A stretch of 64,000 nt of DNA from Escallonia rubra (GCA_033065855.1 JAVXUO010002949.1:744001-808000), one strand, 5' to 3'; shown: positions 49,631 to 61,152, counted from the stretch's first letter. The notes: generated from the letters alone by a model not told the origin. Translations and numbers: made by a program.

Positions 49631-49636
49631 CACGTG
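49631..49636 (-). promoter_or_regulatory. G-box
   Basis: CACGTG in the context GACACGTGTC, about 115 bases upstream of the TATA box. G-boxes bind bHLH and bZIP factors, including MYC2 of jasmonate signalling, which fits a CYP94C gene; function here is inferred. Confidence 0.5.
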
Positions 49637-49708
49637 TCATACGTGGAAGGGGCCATGAAATAAGCGTGCGCTAAATAAAGAACGTGATGGCGGTCATGAT
49701 CTTCAGCC

Positions 49709-49714
49709 CACGTG
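49709..49714 (-). promoter_or_regulatory. Second G-box
   Basis: CACGTG in the context CCACGTGT, 78 bases upstream of the first G-box. Two G-boxes in about 200 bases of promoter are more than chance would usually give. Confidence 0.5.
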
Positions 49715-49799
49715 TTCTTTTTAGCACTCACTCGTCCAGCTTTTACAATTTGGAACTCGCCGCATACATGACAATATATTCCCATCACTTACAATAGTA

Positions 49800-50600
49800 A
49801 TAATTAAGTTATAATAAGTTAGAAATAGTTTGAAATTGATTCTGAAAAATAAATTTCACTTTATATCTGAATCAGATTTTAAAATCAGATTTAATCTACT
49901 TTAAGCATAATCTGTTTAGCAAAATTAGCTGTGAACTATCTTAAAGTTACAAAAAGTGTTCGGATAGAAAGTGATTAAAAAGATCAGTTTTGATATGACA
50001 AAATGACCATAAATGACACTACATAAATAAAGTTTTTAATATCCATCTAGTGAAGTAATGTTTATATAACTTTCATTTGAAAATAACTACAATATACGAA
50101 AAAATTATTGAAGAAATTATTTTCAACCACCTACAAAAGTTGTCACTTCTTATCCTGAATTAAATGTATAAGAGCATATAGAAATGGTGGGGAGGAAGAA
50201 GGCGGTTGTGATGAACTGTGATGCTTCCTCTCTCTGTTAGCGTAGAAGAGAATATAAGTGAATCAAAAAAAAAAAAGTGAATCAAAAAGTAGAAGAGAAT
50301 ATAACTTCAAAAGTTAATTAAAAGTCACACCTAATAATTAGTTAAAAGGATATGAAATATCTTTTTGTTAAAAACATAGGGAGAGGATGGTAAATTAAAA
50401 GGTCAAACCTGATTACGGAAAAAAGTGATTATTTCATAATCCTCACTTTCTAGGATTATGGATTTAATCAGTTTTTAGCTTTTTTTGGCCAGATTAAATC
50501 TCATAATCTCTTTTGCTAAACACTCACACACCTGATTTAACTATTAAATCAGGTTTGATCATCCCAAAATTAACCCCAAACACCCTCAATGTCTTGATTA
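49800..50600. other. AT-rich intergenic sequence
   Basis: Contains several short inverted AATCAGATT / TGATTTAAT motifs (49865-49925 and 50430-50570), possibly an eroded MITE. No gene found. Confidence 0.4.
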
Positions 50601-50603
50601 GGT

Positions 50604-51172
50604 TGAGTTCTAAAATATTTAGAATTAATTGATAAATGCAACCCTCGTTATTCTTGCAAAATTAATCAAATTTAAAAATAGTTAATCTTAATAGTAACAT
50701 TAATTTTTTTCTTCTAAATAGAAAGCATTATTTTCATTTTTTATATACATGAGCTTTTATATTAATATTAGAGAGTGATTTTGAAGATACAATAGTTAAT
50801 ATTAAGTCCTAATAAGTTAGTATAATTATTGAGTTGAGTTTTAGGATGATTAGAATCAGTTTTTAATTACATAGGGCTTAGAAAAATCCTTATTACTCCT
50901 GCAAAATTAATTAGATATAAAATAAGGATCCGATCAAAATTTAAATTAATTATCAAATCATGTTTTTATTCTAAATCTCATAAGTTATTTTTTGGGTATA
51001 TAGATTTTAATTCTCATATGATTATAATTAATTTTTAAACTAAAGTATTATTTTCATTTTTTATATATATGAGTTTTTATATTCATATTAGGGAGTACTT
51101 TTTAAGAATCTAACGACGTGTCATATAAAGAAGTGATGATGTGTCGCGTAATGAAGTTATCACTGTCTTTCT
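50604..51172 (+). repeat. Left AT-rich arm of an inverted repeat around the MULE cluster
   Basis: Its reverse complement matches 62975-63910. For example, ATATAAAGAAGTGATGATGTG with GTGATAACTT-type sequence at 51120-51165 is mirrored at 62988-63045, and the GTTGAGTTTTAGGATGATTAG block at 50835 is mirrored near 63595. The arm holds internal repeats of about 200-300 bases. Confidence 0.7.
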
Positions 51173-51173
51173 C

Positions 51174-51178
<5 letters not shown>

Positions 51179-51204
<26 letters not shown>
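51179..51204. repeat. (TA)n tract at the left edge of MULE 1
   Basis: About 26 bases of TA repeat directly before the terminal GGGAGCTGATCC. Confidence 0.95.
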
Positions 51205-51687
51205 GGGAGCTGATCCATTGACAGCGCTGGCAAATGGAGTTAAGTTGCCAACGCGATCTGGCCGTCCACGCGCGATCTGTGGACGGTCCAGATCTGTTTT
51301 TCGCGCTTTTTTTAAGTCTGTCCGCTACATTATGTAGCGGACGTTTCTTTTGACAAATATACCCTTATTCCCGTCCGCTACATTATGTAGCGGACGGAAT
51401 TTTCTAACATTTTTTTCTCTCTCTCCATTAATGTTCTGACGGTCCAAATATTTTTTTTACTTTTTTTTTAAGTTCGTCCGCTACATAATGTAGCGGACGA
51501 TTTTTTGACAAAAATATCATCATGTTCCATCCGCTACATTATGTAGCGGAGGAGTAGGCATGCATTATTTTTTTGTTCTGTCCTTTCTCTTATTGTTCTT
51601 CTGACATCTCTCTCGTTTCTCTCAATGTCCTTTCTCTTTCTCTGTCCTTCCTCAACCACAGCAACAGGATGAAGAAGAAACCCAGAA
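51205..51687 (+). repeat. Left long terminal inverted repeat of MULE 1
   Basis: Inverted match to 52422-52901. Contains GATCTGGCCGTCCACGCG, four copies of the GTCCGCTACAT palindrome (51320, 51373, 51476, 51529) and a CTTTCTC-rich inner part. Confidence 0.85.
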
Positions 51688-51781
51688 ATCGGCTGACTGA
51701 TATCATGGCCGAAGAAACCCAGAAATCGGCTGCCCTCCTCTCTCTCAACCAGAGTATCCAACTCAAGGGCTGACTGATATC

Positions 51782-52165
51782 ATGGCCGAAGAAACCCAGA
51801 AATCGGCTGCAGAGGCCCCAGCGCCCGCGGCTGCAGAAGTCGTCGCGGTCTCCGATGTGCCGGAGGCCGAGAAACCCACCGCCGCCATCGCCGAGAAAGA
51901 TGCGACGCCAGAGCCTGTGAAGGAGCCGGCGACGGCGGAGGAAGAGAATATCACCGAGTCGGCGTCGTTCAAGGAGGAGACCAACGTCGCCGGTGAGCTC
52001 CCCGACCCACAGAAGAAGGCCTTGGACGAACTCAAGCAGCTGGTCCAGGAGGCCCTCAACAAGCACGAGTTCACCGCCCCTCCTCCGCCACCGCCGGCCA
52101 AGGAGAAAGAGAAGCCCGTAGAGGCTGCACCGTCCAGGAGGCCCTCAACAAGCTCGATCTTGGTT
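51782..52165 (+). pseudogene. Captured patellin N-terminal fragment
   Basis: Starts MAEETQKSAAEAP, then an Ala/Glu-rich acidic stretch, then SFKEETN, KALDELKQLVQEALNKHEF and a proline run, the N-terminal variable region of plant patellins (PATL; Sec14-GOLD phosphoinositide-binding proteins). The Sec14 and GOLD domains are absent. The start region (ATCATGGCCGAAGAAACCCA) is duplicated at 51700, and a 22-base GTCCAGGAGGCC block occurs at 52042 and again at 52131, marking patchwork joining. The frame is open for 128 codons, so a chimeric peptide is possible. Confidence 0.8.
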
Positions 52166-52361
52166 TGAACCCTTCTTGCTGCATCCAGACTATCGATCTT
52201 AAAGCCTGTTCAAGCCTCCTATTTGAGACATAACCCGACATCAGAGCAGTCCAAGAAATAGCATTCCTTTCCATCGAGCCATAGAAAACCTTCCTCACCG
52301 AACCCATATCCCCACACTTGCAATACATATCGATTAAAGCAGACTGAATAAACAACTGCTG
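52164..52361 (-). pseudogene. Captured PPR-protein fragment
   Basis: On the minus strand the translation reads QSALIDMYCKCGDMGSVRKV, FYGSMERNAISWTALMSGYV and QEGFKP, a characteristic plant pentatricopeptide segment of the PLS type. It directly adjoins the patellin piece, antisense to it. About two repeats remain, without start or stop of the parent gene. Confidence 0.85.
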
Positions 52362-52421
52362 CCATGGGGGGAAGAAGAGCAAGAGGGCTGTCAAGGTTTT
52401 AAACGAGAAATTGAACCTTTC

Positions 52422-52898
52422 TGGGTTTCTTCTTCATCCTGTTGCTGTGGTTGAGGAAGGACAGAGAAAGAGAAAGGACATTGAGAGAAACGAGAGAGAT
52501 GTCAGAAGAACAATTAGAGAAAGGACAGAACAAAAAAATAATGCATGCCTACTCCTCCGCTACATAATGTAGCGGATGGAACATGATGATATTTTTGTCA
52601 AAAAATCGTCCGCTACATTATGTAACGGACGAACTTAAAAAAAAAGTAAAAAAAATATTTGGACCGTCAGAGCATTAATGGAGAGAGAGAAAAAAATGTC
52701 AGAAAATTCCGTCCGCTACATAATGTAGCGGACGAGAATAAGGGTATATTTGTCAAAAGAAACGTTCGCTACATAATGTAGCGGACAGACTTAAAAAAAG
52801 CACGAAAAACAGATCTGGACCGTCCACAGATCGCGCGTGGACGGCCAGATCGCGTTGGCAACTTAACTCCATTTGCCAGCGCTGTCAATGGATCAGCT

Positions 52899-52901
<3 letters not shown>
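52422..52901 (-). repeat. Right long terminal inverted repeat of MULE 1
   Basis: Mirror of 51205-51687. Palindromes lie near 52556, 52610, 52709 and 52764, with the central TTA of the left arm appearing as TAA except at 52610. Confidence 0.85.

Positions 52902-52960
<59 letters not shown>
52902..52960. repeat. (TA)n tract between MULE 1 and MULE 2
   Basis: 59 bases of TA repeat join the two elements with no other sequence. Confidence 0.95.
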
Positions 52961-52962
<2 letters not shown>

Positions 52963-53165
52963 CTGATCTGTTGATAGTGCTAGTAAAATAGGAGAAGTTG
53001 CCAACGCTATCTGGCCGTCCATCCTGAAAGGATAGACAACCCATATCTTTTTTTTTTCAAAAGTTGTCAGCCGTCCGCGACACAGTGTCGCCGACGGGGT
53101 TTTTTACAAGATTGCCCCTCCCAACTCGTCTGCGTAACAGTGTAGCGGATGACTTTTTTGTTCTG
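52961..53165 (+). repeat. Left terminal inverted repeat of MULE 2
   Basis: Inverted match to 60950-61154. Shares GAGAAGTTGCCAACGC, GGCCGTCCATCC and GTCAGCCGTCCGCGACACAG with the right arm. Its palindromes have GTGTCGC or GTGTAGC right arms rather than the ATGTAGC of MULEs 1 and 3. Point changes are mostly on this side. Confidence 0.85.
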
Positions 53166-53885
53166 ACATGTGCCAGTTTTCCTGACACACGTCAAATTAA
53201 TTCTAGACACATGTCACGTCCTGTCTCCCAGACTGTCCGCCGTACAGTATTACGGATGACTTGGCAGCTATACCCAAAAAGTTTCCTAATTCTCAGCTCT
53301 TTTCGCATTTTCATCTCCTTAGTCTTCACTTGCTTCCATTTTCAGCTCCCTTCAAGCTTCGAGTAACACTTGCTTCAAGCTTCACTCAAGTAAGGTAAGT
53401 TTGTGAATGGTGAAGTTTTCTTTATGGGTTGATTGATAAAGTTAAATTTTTTTTTTTGGATGGATATATAGATTTTTTTTTTTGGGTTTATGTTTGTTGC
53501 GATTTATCAGTCTATTCATGAAAGTAATTTTAATTTGTGATGTTCAATAAATTAATTTGTTAACTTCAAAAAAAATTATTATAGTTAAATTCAATTTTTT
53601 TGCGATTCGTTAACTTCAAAAAAGTTATTATAGTTAAATGAGAATTTTTGGATATTATGTTTGTTGTATTTTGGCATCATAAATTTGTCTATTTATCTTA
53701 GTAATTTTAATTTGCTATGTTCCAGAAATTAATAATTGTTAAATTGGAGACACTTTTGAGATTATGTTTGGTATATTTGTCATGCTAAATTGGTCTATTT
53801 ATCAAGGTAATTTTGATTTGATATGTTCAAGAAAGGACATTTGATAGTTAAGCGTAATCTATTTATACATAGGTCTTGTTTCACA

Positions 53886-56178
53886 ATGTCTGATTTCGTG
53901 TAGAGCTCCAACACCCCCGTAGATGTTAATGATCCGTATCTAGGACGAACATTTCAAACATTGGAAAAAGCCGGAGAATGTTTTCGAGCGTATTCATTGA
54001 GGGTTGGTTTTGGCATTAGAATAAAGGCTACAAGAACAAGCAACATAAGAAAAAAAATACGCTCTCGCTTATACGAGTGTCATAAGGGCAGACACCCACT
54101 GCAAAATGAGACACACGTAGGTAATGATGACAGTGATGACGAAATAGGATATGCGCGAAGAAGACGGGACTGTTTTGCACGCACGAATTGCCAGGTCAAG
54201 ATGTTCGTACGCCATAAACCCAAGCAAGATCATTGGCTTATTGCTAGCTTGGAATTGGCACACAATCACCCGTTAGTAACCCCTTCTAAGGTGAGTCAGA
54301 TGCATCAACACAAGAAGATGGGTAAGGTCGCAAGGAGCCTGATTCAAACAATGAACAATGCGCGGATATGACATGCCTACATTGTTAATGTTCTTGCTGA
54401 ATAGACTGGGGGAATTCAGAATCTAAACTTTAACACGACTGACATTCGTAATGCGGTCCAAACCCAAAGACGAGGCGTATGACCTCAATGATGCTCAATC
54501 CACAATGAGCCTATTGAAGTGGATGCAAATGGAGGACCTGCAGTTTAACTTCGATTATAAACTTGACGACGAGCATCGAGTTAGCACAATTTTTTGGGTT
54601 GACGGCCGTTTGAGGCTTGCTTATAAGCATTTTGGGGATGTCGTGACTTTGGACACCACATATCGTACCTACAAGTACTTGATGCCATTCACTCCTTTCA
54701 CGGGTATCAATCATCATTATCACTCCATCCTGTTTGGGTTTGCCTTGTTAAGGGACGAGAGCGAGAGTTCTTTTGTATGGTTTTTTAGGGCGTGGTTGGA
54801 AGCCATGAACAACAAAGCACCCAAAGTTATCATCACCAATCAAGATTTGGCAATGAAGAAGGCTATTGCTACCGTCTTCCTAGATACTCGACACAACTTG
54901 TGCACTTGGCACATAAGCAACAAATACCCTGAACGTCTGCATCATGTGTATGCAAAGAATCCAGACTTTAAACAGGATTTTGACAAGTGCGTTAACAAGT
55001 CGTTAACGATTGAGAAATTTGAGGAGAGGTGGGAAAAGATTGTTGAGGATTACTCATTGCAAGACCACGAGTGGCTCCAACACTTGTATGAGCTCAAAGA
55101 GCAATGGATTGGCGTTTACACGAGAAGATATTTTTTTGCGGGCATGAAAACGACGGGCAGGAGTGAATCTATGAATGCCACGTTCGATAGTTACGTGGGT
55201 ACATCTACCAATTTGAAAAGTTTCGTCACATCAGCCCAAAAAGCGGTTGCCTCGTTATTCATGAAAGAAAGGGCTGTAGACTTTGCAAGCACGTACAAAC
55301 AAAGGAGAAGGTTGCTTGAGACCCCGCTGGAGCTGAACGTTGCAAAAGTCTATACGAAGGAGATCTTCATGCTATACCAAGTAGAGCTACGAAAATAGGG
55401 ACAATACAGTATAAACAAGGTAGCAGAAAAGTCTACACGTGAGTACAATGTTTATTCGTTCATGAATGACCTCGTCCCTGAGAAGCTGCGCATAATGTAT
55501 ACGGTGTGCCATGACACATTGACGGATTCGGTGACATGTGTTTGCAAGAAGTTTGAGTTCCATGGCATCCTATGTAGACACATTCTGTATTTTTTCACCC
55601 AGAAGAATATCAGGACAATCCTCGATAAATATGTCCTGCCACGGTGGACGAAAGTTGCAAACAGGTTGCACGGTACCATTGCCTTTCCGGAGCATCCGTA
55701 TACTGACTTTGAAGAGTCAGAGACATTGTGGTATAATCATCTGGTGAAAACGTTTACCTGTTTGTTCGTAAAGGGTGCTGCTATAATGGCAGGATCTAAA
55801 CATCTCCTCGAGGTAGCTCAGTAGCAAGATCTCATCGTCGACCAGTTCGAATTAGTTTCAGTCAGCAATGTAGATGACACTGCGCCTACAACGGGATCAG
55901 AAGATGAAGAGCCGGTTGAGGAAGACAACAATGATGTCCGGCCTTTAGATCCAATTATATCACAAACGAAAGGCTGCAAGAGATCTACGCGGATGAAGAG
56001 CTCTATTGAACAAGCAACTCAACCTAAAAAGCTGAGAAGGTGTGCACTGTGCAACAAAATGACCAACCATGACAAGTGGAACCATTACAAGGCACTGGGA
56101 ATAAGTCCAGGGGGTTTACAAGACGAGGAAGAAGATGATGCCGAAGATGAGGAAGAAGAAGATGTAGTGGACCTTTAG
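53886..56178 (+). pseudogene. FAR1/FHY3-type MULE transposase, recently disabled
   Basis: A leader exon ends at a GTAAGT donor near 53395. The intron acceptor may be GTGTAG at 53903; otherwise that TAG is a stop after the ATG at 53886. Domains in order: FAR1 DNA-binding region (about 53960-54300, CFRAYSLRVGFGIRI to HNHPL), MULE transposase (about 54540-55250, first Asp in VTLDTTYRT, second in ITNQDLAMKKA, CTWHI motif, GMKTTGRSESMNA), and SWIM zinc finger (about 55530-55590, CVCKKFEFHGILCRHIL). A C-terminal Cys/His knuckle (RRCALCNKMTNHDKW) precedes an acidic tail with stop at 56176. Damage: TGA 54369, TAG near 54403, a frame change near 54460, TAG 55396 and TAG 55822. Catalytic and metal-binding residues remain. 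Confidence 0.9.
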
Positions 56179-56257
56179 TTGGACTTTTTGTAATAATTTT
56201 GCTGTAATAATCTTTTGTGAGCATCAAGTCTTTCTTTTTTTTTTGTGTGATTTTTTC

Positions 56258-56990
56258 TCCGTCCACCACATAATCTAGCAGACGGCGCAGCAGAAACAAC
56301 AGTCCTCGTCGCTTGGAATTTTTTGGCTGTTTAGACTCTCCACTATACTATCTAGCGGACGGCCTAACAGACATTAGACGTCAACACTTGGAATTTTTTT
56401 GGGTGTTTAGACTGTCCACTACACTATATAGCGGACAGCGCAACAGAAACATTAGGCTTCAACACTTAGAATTTTTTTTGGTGTTTTAGGGCACCTAACA
56501 TCAGTCTTCAACACTTTGAATTTTTTTGGTTGTTTAGACTGTCCGCTACACTATCTTGTGGACGGCGCATCAGAAACATTAGACTTCAACACTTGGAATT
56601 TTTTTTTGGGTGTTTAAACTGTCCGCTACACTATATAGCGGACGGCGCAGCATAAACATTAGGCTTCAACACTAAGAATTTTTTTGGTGTTTTAGGGCAC
56701 CTTACACTAGTCTTCAACATTTTGAATTTTTTTGGTTGTTTAGACTGTCCGCTACACTATCTAGCGGACGGCGCAACAGAAACATTAGAATTCAACACTT
56801 AGAATTTTTGTTGTTGTTTTAGGGCACCTAACATCAGTCTTCAACACTTTGAATTTTTTTGGTTGTTTAGACTGTCTGCTATAATATATAGCGGACGACG
56901 CAGCAGATACATTAGACTTCAACACTTAGAATTTTTTTGATTGTTTTTTGGTTGTTTAGACCGTCCGCTACATAATGTAGTGGATGGTGT
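56258..56990. repeat. Tandem palindrome array between the convergent MULE 2 genes
   Basis: Eight palindromes of the GTCCGCTACACTATCTAGCG type start near 56261, 56337, 56414, 56541, 56621, 56747, 56874 and 56963. Spacing is either 76-89 or 126-127 bases. The long unit contains an added GGGCACCTAACATCAGTCTT block. Shared linker: GAATTTTTTTGGTTGTTTAG and CATTAGACTTCAACACTT. It starts 80 bases after the transposase stop and ends about 220 bases before the Ulp1 stop. Confidence 0.88.
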
Positions 56991-57207
56991 CTCAGTCTAC
57001 CAACAAATATATTTTTCATTCTCTTTCTCACCATCATGCTGTCTCAATGAGGGCAAAAAAACCACACCATAATATTTTCTTACCACCATCAAACCTATCT
57101 CAATAAGGGCCAAAAATCCACAACACACAAATAAACCACCACAACACAAAAAATACATGTCTCAATTGAACTTCGAATAAATTGGTATTTGAAATAAAAT
57201 TGTTGTC

Positions 57208-60200
57208 TTAAAAATAATCGTTTACAAGAAGTAACCATTGAGTCGGATTCTCGTCCTTAGACAGATGTAGAGTATACCTAACTGGTCTAGGCCGGCCTCT
57301 ATAAATTTGCCAAACTATTTTATATCTAAAGGCCTCTACTTCTGATGCGCTCCAGATGGTCTCCTTGAGGCTCTCACCCTGAAAAATATAGTCCATGTAC
57401 ATGTAGATGAAGACGCCGCAGTCCGAGGTATTAGCTTGCTTGGGCCTGCTCCTCTTCACTCGAACTTGGAGCCACGGCCTCGCCGGTACTTCTAGTTCAT
57501 GGAGACAGTGGACCATGGCACATACAAGATTCTGTGGAGAAAAAAAAGGTGTAAGCTACGAGTTAACAATTACAGTACACAAATTACAATAAGCATTAAA
57601 CAACAATCGAAACATTACCACAGCATCCAACTGGGCTTTCCAAAGCTGCTTCACGAGCATTCGTTTGGTATCATCATGGAGACTGTCGAGGACTAATACG
57701 ACCTTCTGAGTTGGTTCATAGCAAACCAAGTACCAGTGGCTATTACCTAGAAATGGTATTAGGAACACGTCAGCATCATGGGCACTCACCAGACTATCCA
57801 TATTAAGAAATACAAGGAGCGCATCAAACTGTTCCCAGTCTTTCAAGGTTTTCTTCCCCCTCCCATCGACCCAAGCCTGCCATACTGATACGAGAATGCC
57901 ATGAAAAAATGCATCGAACAAAAAAATGCGCGGATGGTTATTCCGGGTGTCTCGACTCCTTAGCCTCAGAATCTCCACGTAGGCAGAGATCACAGTGTCA
58001 CTTAACAAAGCCCCCGGAGATAGGGTGGACATTTCCCCCCACTCGGAAGTGTAATCCAAGCCATTCGGGCAAATAACAGTATATGACGCTTTGTTCCGAG
58101 GGGCCCCGCTAAAACAACGTTCGTGGATTAGTCGGGCTTTTGTCGGCCCTAGAGGCTTCAACAGATGCCCCTTGGGATAAGCGGGGGGTCGACCGAGGGA
58201 TATTGCCCGTCGGGGGATATCCCCCTTCGGGGAGGGGGGGTCAGATGGTCCCGCCCACGAGACGATGGGCATTGACTCGGAGAGATTGATGTTTGCGTAT
58301 TGCTAGTCTTGTGTGACTTGACTCTAAGAAAGGGGTATTGGTTTGGACTCCAGAAGCAAAGAAAACGAGGGGACACTGTACTCGTCCCATGGCGTTTGAG
58401 CGTGTCCCGCTACGGAAGGACCACCAACCCCCTGGCTCACCCCCGATGTCTGCCCTGAGGGATCACCGTATCCCTCGCTCACATGGGGGGGCTACCACCC
58501 CGAATAGTCCATTCCCAGGGAGACGCCCGGAGAGGGTCCCGTATAATGGCCCATAAAATCCCCGCAGCCTTGGGCCAATGCATCAGTCTGTTGGCGAAGT
58601 TCCAATCCCATGGTATTCACCAGATCCTGCCGCTCACTCAACTTCTGGAAGAATGCGAGCGAGGCATTAATCTACATCCAAATAGATAATAAGCATAACC
58701 ACAAAACAAATGAGATTGAATATAAAACAAGAATCATTAAATCCAATTAAAAGCATTGGTTGGGCAACTTACGAGACCAAATGCCCACTTCTCATCGATC
58801 TGACCCCTAGAGTGGTACCTCTGCCCTTGTTCAAACCTTATCAAGGCTACTCTCTTTCGCGTGATGCGGTAGTACCACTCGTTGTACTACTCGATGCTGA
58901 TCACAGGGTTAGGCTCGGACACAATGGCCGCTAGCGGGTCCTGCCAAGAATTCCAAACCTTAATTTCTCGTGCGCACAAGTCATGAGCATTCACCTTGCC
59001 AAATCGTCCGACACCCGGTGGGTTCCTGTTAACCCGCATATCTAGGGCATCTGCTGGCAAGCCCTGCAGGCAGTCGAAATGGCGCATTGCGCGATCTGGC
59101 AGCTGCCACTCTGTAACCTCGAAGTGGATCAAGGGTGTGCATTGTAACTCGGAGAGGATGAAGACGAACGACTCTGTCACCCGTCGCTCGAGACGCTTGT
59201 ACGGCGCCCAACGCATTTGGCCCGGAGATAGCGAGTCGAGCTCCCTCTGATAGAGCGTAATGTTGTGATGGGGATCATCTCTCCACGGGTAGTGGCTCAG
59301 CCTTTGGCTGTACTCCCAAGTGCACAACCGAGGACACACGTTATCGGTTACGTCCCTACGCTTGGATGCGCCGGTAGCAATGTGTTCATAAGACCACACC
59401 TGAGAACAAAGACAAATTATATATAATATCGTCAAAATTTATTGTCCACCGACCAATAAAAAAATATCAATAACGTAATCACAAAGTGTTATATGATATA
59501 CTTGCAACAGTGAGAGACATGCACATACAGCTCTGGAGTCGGGCCTCGTTGCCTTGTGCAATGCTTGATACAAGTACGCAAGAGTTGCTGCACCCCAGGC
59601 ATACTCCCTAACCTCTTGCAGGTTACCCAACAACGATAAATATTTGCTGCTGACCGTATTCTCTGATGTTGTTGGGAATATAATTGCCCTTATCAACCAC
59701 AGCAAGAAAGCCTTTGTGTACAACACAAGCATCACATCCGTGTAGTTTTCCGGCAGAACGCTATAGGTATCCAGCATCCACTTCAGCTTTATCCCACCAG
59801 TGCTAAATTGATCTTCAGGTACGGAGGTAAAAAAGTTCCTAGCGGCTCTCTTATTCGTTGCTTCCAACGGAGGAGCAATTACCGACCGCCCCGTCACCGA
59901 TAACCCTAAGATGAACCCTACATCTTCTAGGGTAATAGCCATCTCTCCAAAAGGTAGGTGAAACGTATTCGTTTTACTTCTCCACCTCTCAACAAGGGCA
60001 CCTATCAAGTTGTTGAAAGATCTTCCCATGCATGAAAACCCCAAAACCAATTCCACGCAGGAATTTTTTCTGTCATTTGTTCAATTTCCAGGCTGCAAAA
60101 TTATCGGATAGTTCTACTGTGTTGAGGAGTGCTCTTTCCTACGAATTAATAAATACAATTTAAGCAAAGAAAAACGGTATACAATGTTCGTGAGAATATG

Positions 60201-60309
60201 AAAGTTGATAAAATAAGTATCTTACTCCACCATGCCATATGAGCGTACTGATATGGTTTGCTTGGTCGTATAATACAGAGGGATCTTCTGGTCTAGGGTT
60301 AAAGTCCAT
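57208..60309 (-). pseudogene. Plant mobile domain-Ulp1 (C48) protease gene of MULE 2, lightly damaged
   Basis: Exons read on the minus strand: a leader ending at 60553 (donor GTAAGT); 60309-60226 (MDFNPRPEDPSVLYDQANHI); 60138-59502 (PMD core, VERWRSKTNTFHLPFGEMAI, EDVGFILGLSVTG); 59399-58773 (VWSYEHIA to WYYRITRK); from 58671 a Gln- and Gly/Ser-rich linker; the Ulp1 domain ending at 57619; and 57531-57208. The splice sites named are GT-AG. The protease keeps His (GNSHWYLVCYE), Asp (VLVLDSLHDD), Gln and Cys (QANTSDCGVFI). Ulp1 enzymes cut SUMO from proteins; whether this one does is unknown. Damage: TGA near 60079, TAG at 58887, and stops in the linker near 58489 and 58330 unless spliced out. 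Two separate genes are possible, but the minus-strand order and the lack of a clear stop favour one. Confidence 0.8.
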
Positions 60310-60369
60310 TTTTTTGCAACTGAAATTATGAAAAAATGTCAAGTTTGGAAGCTTTTATCAATCGCTTGC

Positions 60370-60400
60370 AAATTACCAACGCTAGCACATGCATAATACG

Positions 60401-60446
<46 letters not shown>

Positions 60447-60480
60447 CCAACGCTAGCACATGCTCAATACATAATCAAAA
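60370..60480. repeat. (TA)n tract flanked by a 27 bp direct duplication
   Basis: ATTACCAACGCTAGCACATGC occurs on both sides of about 43 bases of TA repeat (near 60374 and 60445), in the intron before the PMD start. The duplicated block contains GCTAGC as in the MULE termini. Confidence 0.85.
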
Positions 60481-60949
60481 CCATGCATAAGACACAATAC
60501 TCATAACAACTCTAGATTATGAACAAACAAATGATTGGTTTGTCAACTTACGTGATTGATGAGACGATTAAAGGATTTCTTGGGAAGAAATTGCGCAGAT
60601 CTTCTTGCCAACGCCGCTAGAACATTTTGTGAGAAGAAAGAATGAATAAGAGTTTTGAAGTTGGGTTTTTTGTGTATATATATGGACCGTCCGCTACATA
60701 GTATAGTGGACAGTAAAGACCGTCCGCTACACAATGTAGTGGATAGTATTTATTTCGTATTTATTTAAATCTCATCCGCTACACAGTGTAGCGGACGGTG
60801 GGGATAAGGACAAAGTAACAGTCGTAACAGTCGTGGGGAGACATGACTGATGTGACAACTGTCAGGGGGGATGTGAATGACTTGATCACCGTCAGGGAAA
60901 AAGTCGTCCGCTACACAATGTAGCGGACTACCTTTTGACTGACGGTTGT

Positions 60950-61152
60950 CAGGGTCAAAAAGTCGTCCGCTACACTGTTACGCGGACGAGTTGGGAGGAC
61001 AATCTGGTAAAAAATCCCGTCCACGACACTGTGTCGCGGACGGCTGACAACTTTTGAAAAAAAAGATATGGGTCGTCCATCCTTTTAGGATGGACGGCCT
61101 GATCGCGTTGGCAACTTCTCCTATTTTGCTAGCGCTATCAACGGATCAGCTC

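Larger units (their letters stand above)
51205..52901. mobile_element. MULE 1: Pack-type element with captured patellin and PPR fragments
   Basis: Ends GGGAGCTGATCCATTGACAG and CTGTCAATGGATCAGCTCCC are perfect inverted copies. The inverted arms extend about 480 bases on each side (51205-51687 and 52422-52901) with high identity and include four palindromes per arm. The 730-base core holds pieces of two unrelated host genes in opposite orientation. Flanks are TA repeat, so a 9 bp duplication cannot be proven. No transposase is encoded; the termini match the coding MULE 2, the likely helper. Confidence 0.88.

Noticed and set aside
56258-56990. CRISPR-like array
   Set aside because: The regular palindromes have near-identical, not unique, spacers; this is a plant nuclear transposon with no cas genes.
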